Shown here: positions 61,118 through 64,000 of the stretch, piece after piece
Numbering within the stretch: position 1 is the first letter of the stretch
Layout of the letters: every line of letters begins with the position of its first letter
DNA from: Actinomycetospora succinea
GTDB taxonomy: Bacteria; Actinomycetota; Actinomycetes; Mycobacteriales; Pseudonocardiaceae
Assembly: GCF_004363095.1 (NCBI RefSeq)
Contig: NZ_SNYO01000003.1
Location: forward strand, 434,001 to 498,000
DNA length: 64,000 nt
Direction of reading: 5' to 3'
The notes under the pieces: model-generated
What the model saw: only the letters and a program-made list of their open reading frames with translations
Databases searched by the model: none
What the model was told of the DNA's origin: nothing
Made by a program: the position numbers and the translations under genes

Positions 61118-61588
61118 GTGGCCAGAACCGACCACTTCGAAGACCCGAACGCGCCGCGCCCGAACAGCATCGTTATCGCAGTCAGCACTTTCGTCCTCGA
61201 CAACGACGAACGGCTGTTGATGATCCGTCGGACGGACAATGGCTTCTACGCATTACCGGGCGGGCGGCACGAGCTCGGAGAGACGATGACTCAGACTGCG
61301 GTTCGTGAGACCGAGGAAGAGACCGGGATCTCTGTCAAGGTGACGAGCCTCGTCGGCATCTACTCGAACCCGGATCATGTCCTTGCCTACGACGATGGCG
61401 AGGTCCGCCAAGAGTTCTCGATCTGCTTCCGGGCCCGGGCTGTCGCCGGCGCGCCACGGACCAGCGATGAGTCAAGCGAGGTCGTGTGGGTGCCTCGCGC
61501 CGAACTGGCCGGCATCGAAGTCCACCCGTCGATCCGGCTCCGGATCGAGCACGGCTTCAGAAGCGACGCGCCGCCGTACTACACCTGA
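61118..61588 (+). CDS. NUDIX hydrolase linked to ICE control
   Basis: 156 aa. Full Nudix box GGRHELGETMTQTAVRETEEETG. Hydrolyses a nucleoside diphosphate-type compound; in the pSAM2 element a Nudix protein (Pif) limits redundant transfer, so a similar role is conceivable (inference). GTG start at 61118. Tail overlaps the HD gene on the other strand by 10 bp. Confidence 0.85.
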   Translation: MARTDHFEDPNAPRPNSIVIAVSTFVLDNDERLLMIRRTDNGFYALPGGRHELGETMTQTAVRETEEETGISVKVTSLVGIYSNPDHVLAYDDGEVRQEFSICFRARAVAGAPRTSDESSEVVWVPRAELAGIEVHPSIRLRIEHGFRSDAPPYYT

Positions 61589-62142
61589 TCCGCGAGCCCG
61601 ACCGACGTCAGCCACTCACGGGACCGTCCGACGGCCGCCCGCCGTTCGTCCATGCCGACGTCGAGCGCGCGCGTGACGTAGTGGTCGGGGCCGTAGCGCT
61701 CCCGCACCTCGGTCATGCGGTCCTCGAACTCGAAGTCCGTGCCGTCCGGGCCGGTCGTCATATCGCAGTACCAGAGCAGGTCGCGGGTCAGGGTGCGCTC
61801 GTCGTGGAACTCGGCGAGCTCGTCGGCCACGCCGAACTCCTGTGCCTCCACCCAAGCTGACGAGTGGAAGGCGACGAGGTCGACGACCCGCCGTGGCGCC
61901 CCCTCCTCATTGAGGTAACGCGCCCCGTCGAGAGGGTGGAAGCCGATGACCGCAAGGTCCGGCGCGTAGCCGATGTCGTGCACCCAGGCCGTCGCTTCGA
62001 GGAGCCCAGCATCGTCACCGAGCTCGGGGCCCAAGAGCCGAGCCTTACGAGCGACGGCAAGTACATGGGACCAACGACGAGGTAGAGGACCGTCAAGGAG
62101 TCGCCGTGCCAACGCCTCCGCGTCGAACGGGTCGAGAGGCAT
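61579..62142 (-). CDS. HD-domain phosphohydrolase-like protein
   Basis: 187 aa. HD signature: RRWSHVLAVARKA, then WVHDIGYAPDL and a later His/Asp pair (VAFHSSAWVEA). May hydrolyse nucleotides, with the NUDIX gene as partner by context. The start at 62142 (family-like MPLDPFDAEAL) is preferred; a longer form from 62187 is possible. Confidence 0.75.
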   Translation of the reverse strand: MPLDPFDAEALARRLLDGPLPRRWSHVLAVARKARLLGPELGDDAGLLEATAWVHDIGYAPDLAVIGFHPLDGARYLNEEGAPRRVVDLVAFHSSAWVEAQEFGVADELAEFHDERTLTRDLLWYCDMTTGPDGTDFEFEDRMTEVRERYGPDHYVTRALDVGMDERRAAVGRSREWLTSVGLADQV

Positions 62143-62286
62143 CTGCCCCAGCCTAGGGGTCGAGTCGAAGACTCGTCGGCCCGACATCCTTCGCGCCTAG
62201 GTCGCACCGTCAGCAGCAAGCTCGATGTCGTCGCTAACTTCAAGGATCTCAGGGCTCGTGCTGGTCTGCGGCTGTTCGGGCAACGA

Positions 62287-62318
62287 AAGGCCCGCCGGCA
62301 GAGCTGCCGGCGGGCCTT
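62287..62318 (-). terminator. Intrinsic terminator
   Basis: AAGGCCCGCCGGCA and TGCCGGCGGGCCTT, perfect 14-bp arms with a 4-base loop, then TTTCGTT on the minus strand. Ends the small-protein transcript from 62539/62784. Confidence 0.85.
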
Positions 62319-62341
62319 CCTCGGCACAAGCGCAGCCGTCG

Positions 62342-62539
62342 CTAGCCGTTTTCGGTGACGGTGCCGCCGGGGTTGCGCCTCGCGGTGCGCTCGTTGACGA
62401 AGCGCCCGCTCGACGCGGATCGGTGAGCGGTCGCAGAGGAGCGGTTGGGACCCGGCTTCTCACGCACGCTGGTGCGCGGGTGCCGAGCAGCGGCCGCATT
62501 GCTGATGTAGCGGCCGGTCTTGGCGGAGCGGTTGGGCAT
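62342..62539 (-). CDS. Small basic two-repeat protein
   Basis: 65 aa, GGAGGG before the ATG. Two diverged copies of a motif: NRSAKTGRYISNAAAARHPRT (2-23) and HRSASSGRFVNERTARRNP (39-57), each followed by TS/TV and RE/TE. This short repeat is recurrent in actinobacterial elements; function unknown, probably nucleic-acid binding from its charge. Followed directly by a terminator. Confidence 0.7.
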   Translation of the reverse strand: MPNRSAKTGRYISNAAAARHPRTSVREKPGPNRSSATAHRSASSGRFVNERTARRNPGGTVTENG

Positions 62540-62613
62540 GACGCCCTCCTGTCTGTGTTTGGGGAGCGAGGCTTGCGTGACACGCAAGCCGGTAGAGCTA
62601 CTCAGGGGTGAGC

Positions 62614-62784
62614 TCAGGCGAGGCGCTCGAGGCGCCAGGTCACCGCCCTCCGGTTGTAGGGGGGCATGCGGTTGCCCTTCGCGATGGGCGCGGTGGTCGT
62701 CGGTGTTCCGACGACGACCCACACCCCGGACTCTGGGCAGACCTCGCCGGTGTTGGCGAGAGTGCCGACCTGTGCAGTGGCCAT
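62614..62784 (-). CDS. Small hypothetical protein with CPxSG motif
   Basis: 56 aa, GGAGG eight bases before the ATG. Reads VGTLANTGEVCPESGVW, then IAKGNRMPPYNRRAVTWRL, resembling short zinc-ribbon or YjzC-like proteins of mobile elements. First gene of a two-gene unit with the 65-aa protein. A TTGCAC/CTAGCG promoter candidate lies about 80-100 bases upstream (around 62850-62876). Confidence 0.7.
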   Translation of the reverse strand: MATAQVGTLANTGEVCPESGVWVVVGTPTTTAPIAKGNRMPPYNRRAVTWRLERLA

Positions 62785-62997
62785 CGGGGTGGCCTCCTGT
62801 CCTGTCGCGAGCCAACCGGAGGTCCCGGTTCGGTCTCGAGAGGGACGCTAGCAGATCACAACCTCATGTGTGCAACAATATCGGTACAAGAACCGCTGCT
62901 GCAGCTCACGGGTGTCGCGCGGCGTGTCGCGTCGTTGCTCTCTACGGTGGCGCTACCCCGGCCAGGGGTCGACCAAGACGACGCGAGAGGGGGGTGC

Positions 62998-63492
62998 GTG
63001 GAGGAGCCTGTCGACGTCGAGGAGTTGCGTCGGCGAGTCGGGGACTACCGGCGCGAACGTGGCCTAAGCCTGCGTGCCGCCGCCGACGAGTCCGGCGTGC
63101 CGCTCAACACGCTCTCTCGCGTCGAGAAGGGCCAGCTACCGGACCTCGCCAACTTCAGCCGACTCGTGGCATGGATCGGACTCGACCCGGCCACTGTGTT
63201 CGGCACCGCCCCACGGCAGCGAGCCGACAGCACCCCTGAAGTCGTACTTTCCAGCCTGCGCAGCGATCCCCGCCTCACCGAACGAGCCGCCCGGCAGATC
63301 GCGGACATGGTCGACAACATGTATGCCAATCTGGCGGCCGCTCCGACCGAAAGCCAGGTGAGTCTGCGAGCGAGCAAGACGTTCACCCCTCCTGCCGCGC
63401 GGCAGGTTGGGGACCTCCTCGAGAACATCCAGGCGGCTCTCGTCGCCGACGACGCCCTCGGCACCAACTACGGTTGGCACGAGGAGGAGTAG
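62998..63492 (+). CDS. XRE-family regulator of the ImmR type
   Basis: 164 aa with GTG start behind GAGAGGGGGG. Helix-turn-helix LRRRVGDYRRERGLSLRAAADESGVPLNTLSRVEKG, then a helical tail. Its frame runs 6 bp before an ImmA-type protease gene. By analogy with ICEBs1 and many phages this pair is the repressor-protease switch (established for ImmR/ImmA; inference here). Upstream 62785-62997 is the intergenic promoter region. Confidence 0.88.
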   Translation: MEEPVDVEELRRRVGDYRRERGLSLRAAADESGVPLNTLSRVEKGQLPDLANFSRLVAWIGLDPATVFGTAPRQRADSTPEVVLSSLRSDPRLTERAARQIADMVDNMYANLAAAPTESQVSLRASKTFTPPAARQVGDLLENIQAALVADDALGTNYGWHEEE

Positions 63493-63498
63493 GCGAGC

Positions 63499-64000
63499 GT
63501 GCGACGAGGCTTCAAGGCCCAGGCCGAACGCCAAGCCGCGGAGTTGCGAGAAGCGGCAGGCTGCTCGGACACCGAGACGATCAACCTTCACCGCCTCGCC
63601 GCCCACCTCAAGCTCGAAGTTCTGGCAGGCCATCGCGCCCTGGGTGACGTCCAGCCCTTCCTCGATCTGCATGCCGAGCAGCCGGGCGCCTTCTCCGGAG
63701 CCACGTTTCACCTACCGGGGGACCGCATCGTCGTCGTCTACAACCCCGTGGTCTACGAGTCCGGCGAGGTTCTCACGGCGCGTGCCGCTCAGACCCACGG
63801 CCGCACTCGCAGCGACGTGGCCCACGAGATCGCACACCTCGTCCTTGGTCACAAGCTGCGCGAGATCAAGACCATCGCCGGCTATCCGTTCCTCACCTGC
63901 GACCCTGAGCAGGAAGAGGAAGCGAACTGGCTAGCCGGCTGCCTCTTGCTTCCCCGTCCTCTGTTGCTGCGCGCCGCGCGGGACAAGGAGCCCGACGACG
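63499..64000 (+). CDS. ImmA/IrrE-type metalloprotease, cut by right window edge
   Basis: At least 167 codons are in view. Zinc motif HEIAH (109-113) in DVAHEIAHLVLGH, followed by an acidic third-ligand region (PEQEEEANWLAGCLLLP). Protease of this family cleaves the cognate repressor. GTG start at 63499, seven bases after the XRE stop. This frame is open to the last base. It begins with a helical basic N-terminus (FKAQAERQAAELREAAG). Confidence 0.88.
   Translation, partial: MRRGFKAQAERQAAELREAAGCSDTETINLHRLAAHLKLEVLAGHRALGDVQPFLDLHAEQPGAFSGATFHLPGDRIVVVYNPVVYESGEVLTARAAQTHGRTRSDVAHEIAHLVLGHKLREIKTIAGYPFLTCDPEQEEEANWLAGCLLLPRPLLLRAARDKEPDD

Larger units (their letters stand above)
41094..64000. 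mobile_element. Element D: ICE-like conjugative element, right end outside window
   Basis: Begins at att-like site 4 and holds a MobF relaxase, VirD4-like coupling protein, SSB, WhiB, DUF4913 and DUF2637 proteins, an excisionase-like protein and XRE/ImmA-type control genes: the gene set of an actinobacterial integrative conjugative or mobilizable element. No VirB4-type ATPase or integrase is seen up to 64000. The intact tRNA-Ala and the integrase are expected to the right. Confidence 0.75.

Noticed and set aside
1-64000. CRISPR arrays, insertion sequences or transposase genes
   Set aside because: No regularly spaced repeat array was seen, and no DDE or serine transposase motif was found in any plausible frame.

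Overview
The window comes from a very GC-rich actinobacterium. A Pseudonocardia-like mycelial actinomycete is the best guess, from LysX, a WhiB regulator, signs of coenzyme F420, MobF/VirD4 conjugation genes, GTG starts and dense GTGA/ATGA overlaps. This is inference from gene content; no 16S or ribosomal marker is present.

Layout. 1-14.8 kb looks like ordinary chromosome: a BCCT osmolyte transporter (cut by the left edge), a membrane alpha/beta-hydrolase, a SpoIIAA-like protein, a lipid kinase, a DUF2252 protein, lysX, an AarF/UbiB-type kinase, and a ketopantoate-reductase-like/quinone-reductase pair facing an XRE regulator. From 15.3 kb the sequence is an accretion of accessory segments. 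Four copies of a tRNA-Ala(UGC) 3' half (anticodon loop to the 3' end, minus strand) begin at 15379, 26172, 31381 and 41094. All four share about 115 bp on the right. The inner three also share about 70 bp on the left. They divide the region into cassettes A (10.8 kb), B (5.2 kb), C (9.7 kb) and D (at least 22.9 kb, leaving the window). A-C carry no integrase, relaxase or transposase, so they look like att-flanked, integrase-less (CIME-like) cassettes stacked beside an ICE-like element D.

Cassette A is an mhp-like meta-cleavage operon: GntR regulator, extradiol dioxygenase, hydrolase, hydratase, aldolase, acylating acetaldehyde dehydrogenase and a TfdB-like ring hydroxylase. Mixed in are a luciferase-like (LLM) oxidoreductase, an F420:NADPH oxidoreductase and an isochorismatase-fold protein lacking its catalytic triad. 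Cassette B holds a DHA2 exporter, a D-cysteine-desulfhydrase-like PLP enzyme, two SDRs and a divergent CGNR regulator with a 29-bp palindromic operator candidate. Cassette C is an alkylation-damage island: ogt, an ECF sigma factor fused operonically to a second methyltransferase, alkB, a stand-alone Ada-type zinc domain, a 2OG oxygenase, an Asp-nucleophile hydrolase, a cupin and an AdaA-AlkA fusion. It also carries a frameshifted hydrolase.

Element D starts with mixed cargo (a proteasome-like protein of lower GC, a frameshifted NUDIX gene, an ECF sigma factor, an ATP-dependent DNA ligase, small unknowns). A tightly overlapping minus-strand transfer operon follows, from ssb at 59.4 kb to the MobF relaxase at 47.1 kb, with whiB, a VirD4-like coupling protein, DUF4913 and DUF2637 proteins. 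Next come a small membrane protein and an excisionase-like gene, an XRE-NUDIX-HD regulatory block, two small ICE-type proteins, and an XRE/ImmA pair cut by the right edge. The integrase and the intact tRNA-Ala are predicted to lie just beyond the window. A diverged repeat of about 135 bp, with compensatory base changes in its hairpins, sits in the leaders of the ECF sigma gene and of ssb; it is a candidate structured RNA.
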